Part shown: piece by piece, positions 1-8,298 of the stretch
Layout: every line of letters begins with the position of its first letter
Numbering within the stretch: the stretch's first letter is position 1
Assembly (NCBI RefSeq): GCF_014635905.1
Contig: NZ_BMDS01000003.1
Span: forward strand, 124,001-188,000
Source: Limosilactobacillus caviae
GTDB taxonomy: Bacteria > Bacillota > Bacilli > Lactobacillales > Lactobacillaceae
Reading direction: 5' to 3'
DNA: 64,000 bases
Position numbers and translations under genes: made by a program
The notes under the pieces: model-generated
Database searches by the model: none
Told to the model about the DNA's origin: nothing
Seen by the model: only the letters and a program-made list of their open reading frames with translations

Positions 1-1
1 A

Positions 2-862
2 GAGTCATCGGAACACCCCTTGGCTGCTGCAATTCTCGACGAAGCACAAGCTAAAGAAATCTCGCCCGTGAAAGTTGATCAATTTGAAGCAATCGAAGGA
101 AAGGGTGTTCGTGCTAATTATAATAACCAAATTGCGTTCGTCGGTAGCAACCGTTTATTAGTTGATGTAAATATTTCCCAGGAAATGATTACCCGTGCAA
201 AGCAATTGCAAAAAGAAGCCAAGACGGTTGTGTACGTTGGACTAGATAAAAAAATTATCGGCCTAGTTGCAATCCAAGATGTACCTAAGACAAGCTCAAA
301 AGAAGCAATTACTGAATTGAAAAACCGCGGTCTTATGACAGTAATGTTAACAGGAGACAATGAACGAGTAGCCCACGCGATTGCTGATGAGGTAGGAATT
401 GATAAAGTGATCGCAGAGGTAATGCCAAATGATAAGGCACAGCAAATTAAGAAGCTTCAGGATAAAGGTCGGAAAGTTGCCTTTGTTGGTGATGGTATTA
501 ATGATGCCCCTGCGCTATCGACAGCGGATGTTGGGATCGCAATGGGATCAGGAACAGATATTGCAATTGATTCTGGCGGAATTGTCTTGGTTCAAAATGA
601 TTTACGCGGTGTTGTCCGCGCACTAGATATTTCCAAAAAGACCTTTAACCGAATTAAATTAAATCTTTTCTGGGCGTTAATCTATAATGTTGTTGGAATA
701 CCGATTGCCGCTGGGTTATTTGCTTTTGTTGGCTTTACCCTTAGTCCTGAACTTGCAGGACTCGCAATGGCATTTAGTTCTGTTTCCGTTGTCAGCTCAT
801 CTTTATTACTGAATAATGCAAAAATTGCAGGAGAAGATACTGTTCAAGAGCCAATCAAGTAA
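2..862 (+). CDS. copA: Copper-translocating P-type ATPase, C-terminal part (cut by window start)
   Basis: P1B-type heavy-metal ATPase that pumps Cu+ out across the cytoplasmic membrane using ATP. The frame is open from base 2 and already encodes the SEHPL motif of the nucleotide-binding domain, so the true start lies upstream. The hinge motif MLTGDN and the GDGINDAPAL motif follow. The last two membrane segments carry YN (in NLFWALIYNVVG) and MAFSSVSVVSSS, which resemble the TM7/TM8 Cu+ signatures of CopA rather than CopB. The phosphorylation site and the metal-binding N-terminus are outside the window. The copper assignment rests on family motifs; another soft metal such as silver is possible. 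Confidence 0.88.
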   Translation, partial: ESSEHPLAAAILDEAQAKEISPVKVDQFEAIEGKGVRANYNNQIAFVGSNRLLVDVNISQEMITRAKQLQKEAKTVVYVGLDKKIIGLVAIQDVPKTSSKEAITELKNRGLMTVMLTGDNERVAHAIADEVGIDKVIAEVMPNDKAQQIKKLQDKGRKVAFVGDGINDAPALSTADVGIAMGSGTDIAIDSGGIVLVQNDLRGVVRALDISKKTFNRIKLNLFWALIYNVVGIPIAAGLFAFVGFTLSPELAGLAMAFSSVSVVSSSLLLNNAKIAGEDTVQEPIK

Positions 863-970
863 TATAGAATTAGGAAGAATTAATTTTTAAACACTTTTTG
901 TTATAAAATGCACAAAGTAACGAGCTTTTGCGGTAAAATGTTATCGAAGTGATATTGAGGAGTGTTTAAA

Positions 971-1450
971 ATGTCAACAGTATTTTTAGTTCGCGTTCAA
1001 TTAAGCTCGGGAGTAGAACGTCATTATTTATTAGCAAATGATGTTGAGCCGGGATTGATGCATCGTTACCAGACTCGTGAAGATTGGCAAGAAGTAATTA
1101 TTGATGCATTAATTAATGTTCCGCTTGCTCCATATTTACCAAGTAAGAAAATAACTCCGCCGATTGGGACAGCCAAAGTTATGGGTGTAAAAGCAGTCGA
1201 CTTAGCAAATGTTGATAATAAAGTTCAAAGGACGCGAAGTCAATTTATAATGGCGGCAATATGGAAAAAGCAATCTGCCTTAGCAAATTATAATTATTTG
1301 CATCATGACTATGATAAGTGGACTCAGCGCCAGATTCAGGCGGATGTCGATTATTGGTGTAATTCAAAGCATCATTTGTTTGTTAATTTAGTTACAAAAT
1401 GGCGATGCTACCGTCAACGACAACGTTTACAAGCAGAACTCAGAAAATAA
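971..1450 (+). CDS. Uncharacterised protein, 159 residues
   Basis: I do not recognise this family. An in-frame GTG at 962 would add three residues, but a GAGGAG ribosome binding site at 957-962 lies 8 nt before the ATG at 971, so 971 is chosen (MSTVFLVRVQL). The protein looks soluble, with no signal peptide or membrane segment, and becomes basic and aromatic toward the C-terminus (WRCYRQRQRLQ). It lies about 110 bp after copA and 65 bp before tRNA-Gln. It has no obvious operon partner. Confidence 0.6.
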   Translation: MSTVFLVRVQLSSGVERHYLLANDVEPGLMHRYQTREDWQEVIIDALINVPLAPYLPSKKITPPIGTAKVMGVKAVDLANVDNKVQRTRSQFIMAAIWKKQSALANYNYLHHDYDKWTQRQIQADVDYWCNSKHHLFVNLVTKWRCYRQRQRLQAELRK

Positions 1451-1460
1451 TAAAAAATGG

Positions 1461-1489
1461 TTGACTATTAGGTAACTTACATGTATAGT
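1461..1489 (+). promoter_or_regulatory. Promoter of tRNA-Gln
   Basis: TTGACT at 1461-1466 and TATAGT at 1484-1489 are separated by exactly 17 nt. The start would fall about 20 nt before the mature tRNA, so the tRNA has its own sigma-A-type promoter. Confidence 0.8.
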
Positions 1490-1514
1490 ATATATCGTTG
1501 TAAGTTTATCTTAT

Positions 1515-1587
1515 TGGGCATTCGCCAAACTGGTAAGGCAGTGGACTCTGAATCCATAATTTACTGGTTCGAGACCAGTATGCCCAA
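1515..1587 (+). tRNA. tRNA-Gln (anticodon CTG)
   Basis: A complete cloverleaf folds by hand. The acceptor stem is TGGGCAT/ATGCCCA (1515-1521 with 1580-1586) with discriminator A at 1587. The D stem is GCC/GGC. The anticodon stem GTGGA/TCCAT encloses the loop CTCTGAA, so the anticodon is CTG (1548-1550). The T arm is ACTGG-TTCGAGA-CCAGT. The U1-A72 first pair is typical of tRNA-Gln. CCA is not encoded. It reads CAG codons. Confidence 0.93.
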
Positions 1588-1601
1588 TTATAACAATAGG
1601 T

Positions 1602-1631
1602 CTGTTAGGTTCATCTAACAGGCTTTTTATT
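1602..1631 (+). terminator. Intrinsic terminator of tRNA-Gln
   Basis: CTGTTAG (1602-1608) pairs with CTAACAG (1615-1621) around a 6-nt loop, followed by GCTTTTTATTT. Confidence 0.8.
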
Positions 1632-1684
1632 TATGTCTTTTTACTAGTTATTTGTTATAATTACAGTCAAGTGAGGGGAAGAAT

Positions 1685-2014
1685 ATGGCTAGTAATTCTG
1701 ATTCTATTTACTATGTTTTAACAAAACTAAAAAATCATCCAGAATTAATTAGGAATATTAAAGCACGGTATACTAATACGATTATGATTTTATTTGATGA
1801 TTCGCTAAAAATAGCTGATGCATCATTTTACTTTCCAGTTGATCGTTTTATGGTTAACCGTTTATCTAATGACTTCGTGGCTAAGAATGGCGAATTACTT
1901 GATAAATATTTTGCAATGACTAACGGAACAAAGACAAATTATCATGATGTATGGGTAACGACTTGTCATATACCAGAGAAAAAAGTATATTTGTTAGAAC
2001 TATCATTTGAATAA
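1685..2014 (+). CDS. Uncharacterised protein, 109 residues
   Basis: Small soluble protein that I do not recognise. The ATG follows a strong GAGGGGAAG ribosome binding site. There is no signal peptide, membrane segment or obvious catalytic motif. The sequence mixes short hydrophobic and charged stretches and ends in a strand-like VYLLELSFE. It stands alone between the tRNA-Gln terminator and a weak hairpin before the Na+/H+ antiporter gene, so context gives no function. Confidence 0.6.
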   Translation: MASNSDSIYYVLTKLKNHPELIRNIKARYTNTIMILFDDSLKIADASFYFPVDRFMVNRLSNDFVAKNGELLDKYFAMTNGTKTNYHDVWVTTCHIPEKKVYLLELSFE

Positions 2015-2024
2015 CATAAGTTTG

Positions 2025-2056
2025 AGCTGCGACAAAAGAAGTCACAGCTTTATTTG
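2025..2056 (+). terminator. Weak hairpin with U-rich tail
   Basis: AGCTGCGAC (2025-2033) and GTCACAGCT (2041-2049) pair with one C/A mismatch, followed by TTATTTG. It lies between the 109-residue gene and the antiporter gene and may act as a leaky terminator. Confidence 0.45.
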
Positions 2057-2074
2057 TATTAGGAGAGATTTGTA

Positions 2075-3631
2075 ATGCTTGTTTCCGCGATTGTTTTATT
2101 ACTTGCATCAGTATTTAGCAGCATTATTGCTGGCTTTATTCCGCGTTTTTCAATTAACTATATAAGTATTCTTGTTGGGATTGTACTTGCGTTAATTATT
2201 CCACTGGACGAGCTTGTTGCACCGTTCAAGTCTGAGGTTTTTATGTATATTGTCGCCCCGTTAATTTATTTTGAAGGGCAAACAACGAGAATGAATTTAG
2301 TCGGTAAAAAATTTTGGCAAATTATTCAAACAGCAATTTTCTTGGTGCTTGTTGCCACTATCTTCACGGGCTTTGCAGTATCGTTGTTAGGGGTACAATT
2401 GGCTCTTGCTTTTTTAATGGGAGCATTAAGTACACCAACAGATGCGACGGCGACTGAATCTGTTTCAGAAGGATTGATTGTCCCAGAAGAACAAGAGAGT
2501 ATCTTAAAAGTTGAGTCGTTATTTAATGATGCTTCAGGAATTATCCTAGTCAGTGCGATGGCATTATGGGTAAAAAATGGTCACTTTAATTATCAACAAA
2601 CTCTTGTAGACTTCTTGCGTTCTGCTGGTGGCGGCGTGTTGATTGGGATATTGGCGGCACTTTTAATGATTAGCTTTCGACAATTGTTGACACGGTCAAA
2701 TCGTTTTGCATATAATGCGCAAAATATGTTATTTTTAATTACTCCATTTGTGGTGTACTTTATTGCGGAAGAAGCTAAAGTGTCAGGAATTATTGCAGTT
2801 GTTTGTGCTGGCTTAATGCAAAATAGTGAGGGAATGCGGAGTAGATTTGTGTTGCCACGCCAGTATCACAATGGGATCACCTTAATGAACTTATTTCGTG
2901 AGATTTTGAATAACATGGTCTTTATTATTTTAGGATTATTAGTCGTTCGAATTATTAGGGCTGATTTAGTTGTCGGCAACACTAATATTGAATGGATAAG
3001 TATCGGGATAGTATTGTATGTGGTAAATCTTATTATTCGCTATTGCTATGGCTTGATCGTAAGAATGACTAACCGAGGAAGCATTATTTTTGCTCTAGGT
3101 GGTGTTCACGGGGCAGTAACGCTTGCACTAGTCTATATGATTATTGACAGTGTTTCTTCTTCACAGTTTGGTATTATAATTCTTGCTGAAATGTTGATGA
3201 TTGTGTTAAGTATGGTCGTGCCGTCAATTATTTTTCGTTTTTTGCTGCCGCATAATTTATCAGTTAAAGAAAGTATTCGGCAAACAAATCGGTTACGGGA
3301 CGAAATGGTTGAAGAGGGAATAAATGCTGTTAAAAAAATCTATCTTCCTGAGAATGTTCGTCAAAGTGTTTTGTACGATTTACAAGATCAAAAGAACGCC
3401 AATTCATTTAGTGATTTTTGGCGTCAGTGGATTCAGGCTAGTTGGCGGACAGAATTTAGTGACCAGGAGCGTGAATTAGAACAACGGGCACTCCTGTGGG
3501 CTTTCCGTGCAGAGCGCCAGTATCTTGATATGGTTTCACAACGGGAAAATATGCAAGAGTATGTTTACGAGCTGTTTAATGATGTGTTACTAGCAGAATC
3601 GATCCTGCTTGATCAGGATAAGTTTTATTGA
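2075..3631 (+). CDS. Na+/H+ antiporter, CPA1 (NhaP/NHE-like) family
   Basis: Integral membrane cation/proton antiporter, 518 residues, within the normal range for bacterial CPA1 proteins. About 12 hydrophobic segments fill residues 1-385. The unwound-helix motif STPTDATATES (near residues 119-129) and the FNDASG motif (ND pair near residues 149-150) match the transport core of this family. A hydrophilic cytoplasmic tail of about 130 residues follows. It probably exports Na+ (or K+) in exchange for H+ for pH and salt homeostasis. AGGAG lies 11 nt before the ATG. The ion specificity cannot be read from sequence. The gene is monocistronic, as a tRNA with its own promoter follows. Confidence 0.88.
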   Translation: MLVSAIVLLLASVFSSIIAGFIPRFSINYISILVGIVLALIIPLDELVAPFKSEVFMYIVAPLIYFEGQTTRMNLVGKKFWQIIQTAIFLVLVATIFTGFAVSLLGVQLALAFLMGALSTPTDATATESVSEGLIVPEEQESILKVESLFNDASGIILVSAMALWVKNGHFNYQQTLVDFLRSAGGGVLIGILAALLMISFRQLLTRSNRFAYNAQNMLFLITPFVVYFIAEEAKVSGIIAVVCAGLMQNSEGMRSRFVLPRQYHNGITLMNLFREILNNMVFIILGLLVVRIIRADLVVGNTNIEWISIGIVLYVVNLIIRYCYGLIVRMTNRGSIIFALGGVHGAVTLALVYMIIDSVSSSQFGIIILAEMLMIVLSMVVPSIIFRFLLPHNLSVKESIRQTNRLRDEMVEEGINAVKKIYLPENVRQSVLYDLQDQKNANSFSDFWRQWIQASWRTEFSDQERELEQRALLWAFRAERQYLDMVSQRENMQEYVYELFNDVLLAESILLDQDKFY

Positions 3632-3639
3632 AATAATGA

Positions 3640-3668
3640 TTGACGAATATGGGAGGATAACGTATAAT
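3640..3668 (+). promoter_or_regulatory. Promoter of tRNA-Glu
   Basis: TTGACG (3640-3645) and a perfect TATAAT (3663-3668) are 17 nt apart, just upstream of the tRNA. Confidence 0.82.
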
Positions 3669-3684
3669 CATACTTGTACGTTAT

Positions 3685-3757
3685 TGCCCGCTGGTCAAAT
3701 TGGTTAAGACGTCGCCCTCTCAAGGCGGAGTTACGGGTTCGATCCCCGTGCGGGTGA
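3685..3757 (+). tRNA. tRNA-Glu (anticodon CTC)
   Basis: The acceptor TGCCCGC/GCGGGTG (3685-3691 with 3750-3756) has discriminator A at 3757. The D stem is GTC/GAC. The anticodon stem TCGCC/GGCGG encloses the loop CTCTCAA, so the anticodon is CTC (3719-3721). The T arm is ACGGG-TTCGATC-CCCGT. The overall pattern (TGGTC, GGTTAAGAC) matches Firmicute tRNA-Glu. The first acceptor pair would be U1-G72 instead of the usual G-C, with another G-U at 2-71. CCA is not encoded. Confidence 0.9.
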
Positions 3758-3768
3758 TTACACTTGTG

Positions 3769-3805
3769 TCTGTTACTCAGGAATATTGGGTAGCAGATTT
3801 TTTTA
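3769..3805 (+). terminator. Intrinsic terminator of tRNA-Glu
   Basis: TCTGTTACTCA (3769-3779) pairs with TGGGTAGCAGA (3787-3797) through 11 pairs including two G-U, followed by seven T. Confidence 0.78.
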
Positions 3806-3908
3806 TTTGTATTACAAATTTAGGAAAAGCGTTAAGAAAAGATTTAATTAATGCTATGATGGATTTGAGTAAAATAGAAAAGAATAGGACGGATTTGGTG
3901 AATTAATT

Positions 3909-4790
3909 ATGCGAGTAATGAATTTAATGATAGTATTAGCAATTATTGCGATTGTTATTTTAGCTGCTCAATATATTTCACAGCTACGAAAGAACCGTAG
4001 CGGCAATAATTTTGTTAGTGGGGGACGTGTCTTTTTAAATTGGACATTAGTGGCCGTTTTAGTGATTTGTGTCGGTGGGATTGCTTTTGGAAGCATCCAT
4101 CATTCACATCGTCAGGAAGCAAAGCCGGCTCAGACTGATAAGACTGAAAACGTTGAATATGCCGCCTCAAATAATGATAGCTTAGGAGAGGTTTCGGTTC
4201 AGTTTGATCGTAAGGTATCTTTGAATGATAATGGTGAAGCAAAGGTTAAGTTTAAGGTTTCTCCACAAATAACTTTAACGATTCGTGGGCATAAGAGCAA
4301 AGAAATTGTTAAAACCTTTAAGGCAAGTAAAGGCCAATCGCTTGTTAATCATAGTTACACATTTGATGTAGCAGGAACCTACGATATCATTGCAGAACGT
4401 GGTAACCAAAAAGTAACTAAAAAGCTAAAAGTTAAGGGTAACAGTAACTTAGAAAGTTCCTCTTCTTCTAGCGCTAGTTCGACTAGTAACAATTCTTCTT
4501 CAGCTGTTTCTTCCTCAAGTAGTTCTGCAGCATCGTCACACGCTAGTTCTTCAACTGCTTCTACTCAGAATAATAGCAGCAATAATACTTCTAATAATTC
4601 TACGACTGCTACATCGAACAATGGTGGCGCATCACGGAATTATGGTAGAGCTTATAATGCTCCAACTCCGCATTACAATGTTAATAGAGATAGCTCAAAC
4701 CATGGTGAAGCTACTTCTAATCAGAGAGCGGAAGTTAACAATAGTACTAATTCACATGCCGAAGTAGTAAATGATGGAGATTATTACTGA
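3909..4790 (+). CDS. Membrane protein with extracytoplasmic domain and Ser/Asn-rich tail
   Basis: 293 residues, family not recognised. Two hydrophobic helices lie near residues 4-22 and 44-64. They flank a short basic loop (RKNRSGN), which suggests both ends are outside. A beta-rich domain of about 80 residues follows, then a low-complexity Ser/Asn/Ala tail from about residue 180 to the end, as in wall-spanning linkers of Gram-positive surface proteins. No LPXTG motif is seen. No strong ribosome binding site precedes 3909; an in-frame ATG at 3918 is an alternative start. It precedes the Mub-repeat gene but is separated from it by a terminator. A cell-surface role is inference. Confidence 0.65.
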   Translation: MRVMNLMIVLAIIAIVILAAQYISQLRKNRSGNNFVSGGRVFLNWTLVAVLVICVGGIAFGSIHHSHRQEAKPAQTDKTENVEYAASNNDSLGEVSVQFDRKVSLNDNGEAKVKFKVSPQITLTIRGHKSKEIVKTFKASKGQSLVNHSYTFDVAGTYDIIAERGNQKVTKKLKVKGNSNLESSSSSSASSTSNNSSSAVSSSSSSAASSHASSSTASTQNNSSNNTSNNSTTATSNNGGASRNYGRAYNAPTPHYNVNRDSSNHGEATSNQRAEVNNSTNSHAEVVNDGDYY

Positions 4791-4844
4791 TGGACCTCAA
4801 TATTAATAATGAACATTTAAATATCTTGTGATAAAAAAACTATC

Positions 4845-4919
4845 ACCTTAAAAGAACAAAAGATAATTTTTTTATATGAAAAATTATTCTTTTGTTCTTT
4901 TTTATTATATTTAAGGTGC
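4845..4919 (+). terminator. Long, nearly perfect inverted-repeat terminator
   Basis: The inner arms (about 4850-4872 and 4879-4902) pair over roughly 22 bp with one mismatch and end in a T-rich run. An outer pair, CACCTTAAA (4845-4853) with TTTAAGGTG (4910-4918), extends the dyad. It should block read-through in either direction. Confidence 0.8.
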
Positions 4920-4993
4920 CCTTAGATACCTATATATCAACAAAAATGATATGAAATAAAAAAATGATTCCAGCAGTAAAATATTTATCAGTG

Positions 4994-5021
4994 TTGAAAT
5001 AAGAAATGATTATATTATACT
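4994..5021 (+). promoter_or_regulatory. Promoter of the Mub-repeat gene
   Basis: TTGAAA (4994-4999) and TATACT (5016-5021) are 16 nt apart, 55 bp before the start codon. The rest of 4791-5075 holds only the preceding terminator and AT-rich sequence. Confidence 0.65.
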
Positions 5022-5075
5022 CAATGATGAAATAATGTTTATCGAACTATAAAAGCATATAAGGGGGATAAGAAA

Positions 5076-8000
5076 ATGCTTGAGACAGAGGAAATGAAAA
5101 AAGATAAGGTAATTGGCGTCAAACTTACTCCAACTGAAACTATCGGGAGACAAATTAAGTTGAGAGATGCATCTGCTTCAAGTGTTGCTTTACTTAGCGA
5201 TTCACAATTACTAGAAACCGAATTAAAATCGGTCCCTAACTTTGCAGCACAACAGCAGGAGTTAAGTGGTAGGGAACCAGTAATAAAAAATAATCCTGAA
5301 TTAGGAGAATACCAATTAAATGATGATTTAGATGGGTTACAACATGGAACGTATCTACAAGCAACAAATAGCGAAAGTCATACGAAAGACCGTTCACTAG
5401 TCAGCCGAAATGAATTAAAAAAGACTGCTGCTTTGGTTAATTATCGTTCAGCGAGTGATTTTAGCGGTTATGGTCATTTGAAAAATGCCACAGAAACTGC
5501 TAAATCAGTAGAAGTAGTATATACTTTACCGTCTTTTGAAAGCAATGCGGGGGCAACTCAAATTGTTATTGATGGTTCACGAGTTAATGAATTTGATGGA
5601 TTAGAATATAAAGATGAAAAAGGTAATGTAATTCCTGGATTTGACATTACATATAGTTATCAGGGGCATGAAGGTGAATATTCTACAATTGATACCTTAA
5701 AGCAACGGGATGATTTTAGCTGGGAAAAGGTTACTGCGGTGATGGTGTTCGGTTCGCTATTACCAAATAGTTCATACCGAGTTGAATTTCCGTTTAAGAT
5801 TATCAATATTGAAAATCTTAATAGTCAAGAAACCTTTAACCTAAATGAGTACGCTTTTTATGATTTAACGGTTAATAAGCACACAACCTCTAAACTGAAT
5901 TTCCGTCTGAGTACGCCGATTTTTGCATATGATGACTATAAAAATGTTCGTTTCATGGCCCTTGATCGAACTGAAGATAATGGGTATCAAGTGTTTGACC
6001 AAGATATTCAAGAAATAATGCCAACACTTGGTGAAGTTCCTTACGCGATTAGTAATTTTAATGATGAGGTCACAATTGATGATGATTCTGAGGATGTTTT
6101 GTGGCAGGGGGGCCAATACTTCTTTACTTTAGATTCTATTCAAAGTGCTATCCAAGAAAAGGGATATTCAGTTGATGTTGATGAAACAGGTCGAAAATTA
6201 ATGGGTGCCTATGCGTTTACGACATCAAACTCCTTACTTGATTTGGAAAAATTAGACTTTATTCCATACGTGGTTATCCACCAATTACTTATTACTCAGA
6301 GCTTTACTTTAAGAGCGGAAACAAAGGATGAATGGAATTCATATGCGGGAGTTGTAAAAGTTAGCGGACTTTCTGCTAATAATAAGGAATTACCGGTTAG
6401 TCCTGAGCAAACGTTTATCGTTGATGATTCTGAATTGGAAGATGCTAACCCTGGTACCTATCCAGTTACAATTGGGTATTTCCTTAATGGAAGTGAAGAC
6501 GATAATATGTTGATTACTTCATCAACTGATGTTTCAATTGTTGAAAATAAGCAAACTATTAACGTTTACTATGTTGACTTGGTTACTGCTACTAGCAAGG
6601 CAAAAGAAGACTTACAACCTGACGACGGGAAGATACTTGAGGAACGAACTCAGACTTTTACTGGTAAAGGCGATGAATCGTACCGTAATAAATTATGGGG
6701 AGCAGAAAGCGGCTTCGAGATTTTTAAGTACGACAAAGGTGCCGAGACAGGGACTTATGCTGGTGGGCAGCCTGCTAAGGATTACTATGTATACCTTACC
6801 CATAAAATTGAAAAAATTGATGAAGATCACCAAGTAACAAGAACGATTACTTTTAATATGCCGGATGGAGCCAAACAGGTTATTAAGCAAGATGGCCGAA
6901 TTCAACGGTATGGTGTTATTGATAAAACTACTAATGAAAAAACATGGAGCGATTGGAGCAAAGCAAGCCTTCCAGCTGTGATTGCTCCAACCATTCCTGG
7001 ATATTCAAGTAAGAATGTTGATGCCCAACCGATTTCGCTAACTTCTAAGGACAGCAGTATCGATGTTACCTATCGTCCCAAGAAAGTCGATGTCAAGATC
7101 AAGTTTGTTGATGAAGAGGGCAACCAAATTGAAGAACAAACTGTTACCGGCTTGACTGGTGAACCAATTGATCATCTTTCGGCAATCAAGATTGATCATT
7201 TGGCAGAAGAAGGCTATGTGGTTGTCGATAATGAATTATCTAATGATGCGCGATTCACTGCTGAAGACGGGAACCAAGTAAAAGAGTATCAAATTGTTAT
7301 CAGCAAAGAAGACCGTCAAGCACAACCTGTTACAATTTTTTACGTTGATGTTCCTGATGACCGGCTACCAATCGTTAGACCAACTTCTGGGCAAATTATT
7401 AAAAGCCGCACACAAAAGTTAGAAGTAGCTGAAGGTAAAAGCTATACAAATAAACTTTGGAAGTTTGAAGAAGCTGGTTACAAATTATTTAAGGCGGATA
7501 AAGGAGCGTCAAAAGGAAAGTACCTTGCAGGAAGTCTTGAACAGCAATATTATGTTTACCTGACTCACCAGACAACGCCGCTTAAAGAAGAGCATCGTGT
7601 AACAAGAACGATTAAAATCACAATGCCGGATCAAACACAGCAAGTAGTAACCCAGGAAGCTATTGCAACTCATTTAGGCGTACACGATGAAGTAACAGGA
7701 GAAGACGTTTGGCAAGACTGGACTGCTGGCGTATTACCAGAATATATTCCAACACCAATTGATGGTTATGAAGCATCGACTCTTCCAGCAGAAAAGGTTG
7801 ATGAGAATGCTGAAAATCGTGAAGAAAGTGTTCTTTACACCGCTAAGCCAGCAGAAGTTTTAGTTAAGTTTATTGACCAAAACGAAAAAGAATTAAAGAC
7901 CGAGTCAGTTAAAGGCACGACTGGCGATGAATTTAGCTATGATCCAGCTGATCAAATTAAGTCTTTTGAGGAACAAGGATATATTCTTGATGAAAATAAC

Positions 8001-8186
8001 TTCCCAACGGACCATCATTTTATTGCTGGTAAGCAAACCTATGTTATTAAATTAAAGAAATTAGTGGCTGTAACACCACATGGAACTAATGATTCTGAAG
8101 CTGTAGTAAAGGAAGAACAACCTGTTAGCAGCGAAAATACTGCAAATAAAAAGGGAATCTTTGCTGCATTTAAGGGATTATTCTAA
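5076..8186 (+). CDS. Mub/MucBP-type repeat protein without signal peptide or LPXTG anchor
   Basis: 1036 residues resembling lactobacillar mucus-binding adhesins. Residues about 150-480 look like an adhesin-type beta domain. Two long repeats follow, one beginning near residue 495 (VYYVDLV) and one near 752 (IFYVDVP). Each is about 250 residues and shares the landmarks NKLWxxE, QYYVYLTH or DYYVYLTH, RTIxxxMPD and VKFxDxxxxE, the pattern of paired Mub B1/B2 modules. The N-terminus (MLETEEMKKDKVIG) is charged with no signal sequence. The C-terminus ends KKGIFAAFKGLF with no LPXTG, membrane anchor or positive tail. AAGGGGGAT precedes the ATG and a good promoter lies upstream, so it may be expressed. 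Export and function are open. Confidence 0.8.
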   Translation: MLETEEMKKDKVIGVKLTPTETIGRQIKLRDASASSVALLSDSQLLETELKSVPNFAAQQQELSGREPVIKNNPELGEYQLNDDLDGLQHGTYLQATNSESHTKDRSLVSRNELKKTAALVNYRSASDFSGYGHLKNATETAKSVEVVYTLPSFESNAGATQIVIDGSRVNEFDGLEYKDEKGNVIPGFDITYSYQGHEGEYSTIDTLKQRDDFSWEKVTAVMVFGSLLPNSSYRVEFPFKIINIENLNSQETFNLNEYAFYDLTVNKHTTSKLNFRLSTPIFAYDDYKNVRFMALDRTEDNGYQVFDQDIQEIMPTLGEVPYAISNFNDEVTIDDDSEDVLWQGGQYFFTLDSIQSAIQEKGYSVDVDETGRKLMGAYAFTTSNSLLDLEKLDFIPYVVIHQLLITQSFTLRAETKDEWNSYAGVVKVSGLSANNKELPVSPEQTFIVDDSELEDANPGTYPVTIGYFLNGSEDDNMLITSSTDVSIVENKQTINVYYVDLVTATSKAKEDLQPDDGKILEERTQTFTGKGDESYRNKLWGAESGFEIFKYDKGAETGTYAGGQPAKDYYVYLTHKIEKIDEDHQVTRTITFNMPDGAKQVIKQDGRIQRYGVIDKTTNEKTWSDWSKASLPAVIAPTIPGYSSKNVDAQPISLTSKDSSIDVTYRPKKVDVKIKFVDEEGNQIEEQTVTGLTGEPIDHLSAIKIDHLAEEGYVVVDNELSNDARFTAEDGNQVKEYQIVISKEDRQAQPVTIFYVDVPDDRLPIVRPTSGQIIKSRTQKLEVAEGKSYTNKLWKFEEAGYKLFKADKGASKGKYLAGSLEQQYYVYLTHQTTPLKEEHRVTRTIKITMPDQTQQVVTQEAIATHLGVHDEVTGEDVWQDWTAGVLPEYIPTPIDGYEASTLPAEKVDENAENREESVLYTAKPAEVLVKFIDQNEKELKTESVKGTTGDEFSYDPADQIKSFEEQGYILDENNFPTDHHFIAGKQTYVIKLKKLVAVTPHGTNDSEAVVKEEQPVSSENTANKKGIFAAFKGLF

Positions 8187-8224
8187 AGCAACAATGTCGT
8201 AGTCGTTGCTGTCTAAGTAAATAT

Positions 8225-8277
8225 AAAAAAGCAAAATGGGCTTCAGAGTTCGGTAAAATCGAACGCTGAAGCCCATT
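8225..8277 (-). terminator. Stem-loop terminator of the lipoprotein gene; copy A of a repeated hairpin
   Basis: AATGGGCTTCAG (8235-8246) pairs with CTGAAGCCCATT (8266-8277). An AG/CG internal loop and an inner TTCG/CGAA helix lie inside. Read on the minus strand it is followed by TTGCTTTTTTAT, so it ends the minus-strand lipoprotein transcript. Related hairpins occur at 15046-15088 and 41562-41603. Confidence 0.75.
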
Positions 8278-8298
8278 AGTAATAAAAGTAAAAATTAA

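Noticed and set aside
3700-3906. 68-codon plus-strand ORF starting in tRNA-Glu
   Set aside because: It overlaps the tRNA and its terminator, has no ribosome binding site and no protein-like composition.
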